Source: an uncultured Granulosicoccus sp.
GTDB taxonomy: Bacteria > Pseudomonadota > Gammaproteobacteria > Granulosicoccales > Granulosicoccaceae
Direction of reading: 5' to 3'
Assembly (NCBI GenBank): GCA_947492525.1
Contig: CANLNQ010000004.1
Location: forward strand, 124,001 to 188,000
Length of the DNA: 64,000 nt
The position numbers and the translations under genes were made by a program. Below the pieces are notes generated by a model. That model was given only the letters and a program-made list of their open reading frames with translations, made no database searches and had not been told where the DNA came from. Below, piece after piece: positions 63,943 through 64,000 of this stretch (its first letter is position 1; every line of letters starts with the position of its first letter).

Positions 63943-64000
63943 GTTCAGGCGCTGTTGAGCTGTGATGACGGAGACGCGGACTGAAGGCTCGGACCGCAAG

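Overview
The window looks like a chromosomal stretch of a marine, probably seaweed-associated gammaproteobacterium. This rests on moderately high GC, operons with ATGA-type overlaps, a direct alginate importer with its lyase, taurine catabolism through Xsc, a TRAP transporter and a Tus-like protein. A kelp-associated Granulosicoccus-type organism would fit, but that is inference only. I saw no rRNA, tRNA, CRISPR array, insertion sequence or phage gene.

Region by region. (1) 0-6 kb: sulfide detoxification and sulfur oxidation operon: Rrf2 regulator, split YeeE/YedE sulfur transporter, persulfide dioxygenase-like MBL enzyme, DUF442-sulfide:quinone reductase fusion and a SulP anion transporter. 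(2) 6.4-7.4 kb: a Tus-family replication terminator protein. (3) 7.5-10.9 kb, minus strand: an operon of a radical SAM protein with an unusual cysteine motif, an alpha/beta hydrolase and a guanidino ureohydrolase. (4) 11-13.6 kb: heptamer repeats and a membrane PAS-GGDEF-EAL protein. (5) 13.8-21.7 kb: alginate utilisation, with an FCD-type GntR regulator, an AlgS/AlgM1/AlgM2/AlgQ-like importer and a cytoplasmic PL15 lyase, closed by a 19-bp perfect hairpin. (6) 21.8-33.2 kb: a dimethylglycine dehydrogenase-like demethylase facing a HutC-type regulon (SDR, HutC-like regulator, polyamine-type ABC importer, divergent HisD homologue, APH-fold kinase). This regulon has two TGTATATACA-centred operators and an unidentified substrate. 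(7) 33.2-42 kb: taurine catabolism; taurine dehydrogenase (NTF2-like and FAD subunits), Xsc and a sulfate-exporter candidate on the minus strand, divergent from a TauKLM-type TRAP transporter and UspA. (8) 42-52 kb: a cupin, a ScfR/RamB-type regulator and the propionyl-CoA to methylmalonyl-CoA pathway (PccB, PccA, Mcm, PrpE). (9) 52-56 kb: a ferric/phosphonate-type ABC importer on two converging strands. (10) 56-58 kb: Lrp-type regulator and phenylalanine hydroxylase (phhAB). (11) 58-64 kb: DUF2270 membrane protein, MacAB-like efflux system and an LtaS/MdoB-like membrane sulfatase-fold protein that reaches the window edge.

The genes describe a heterotroph living on algal exudates (alginate, taurine, methylated amines, propionate) that disposes of reduced sulfur. 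Regulation is mostly local: each catabolic block has its own regulator beside it, often with a visible dyad. Three different importer operons carry a stable hairpin directly after the solute-binding-protein gene. The least explained parts are the HutC/HisD-like cluster, the radical SAM operon and the Tus homologue with altered lock residues.
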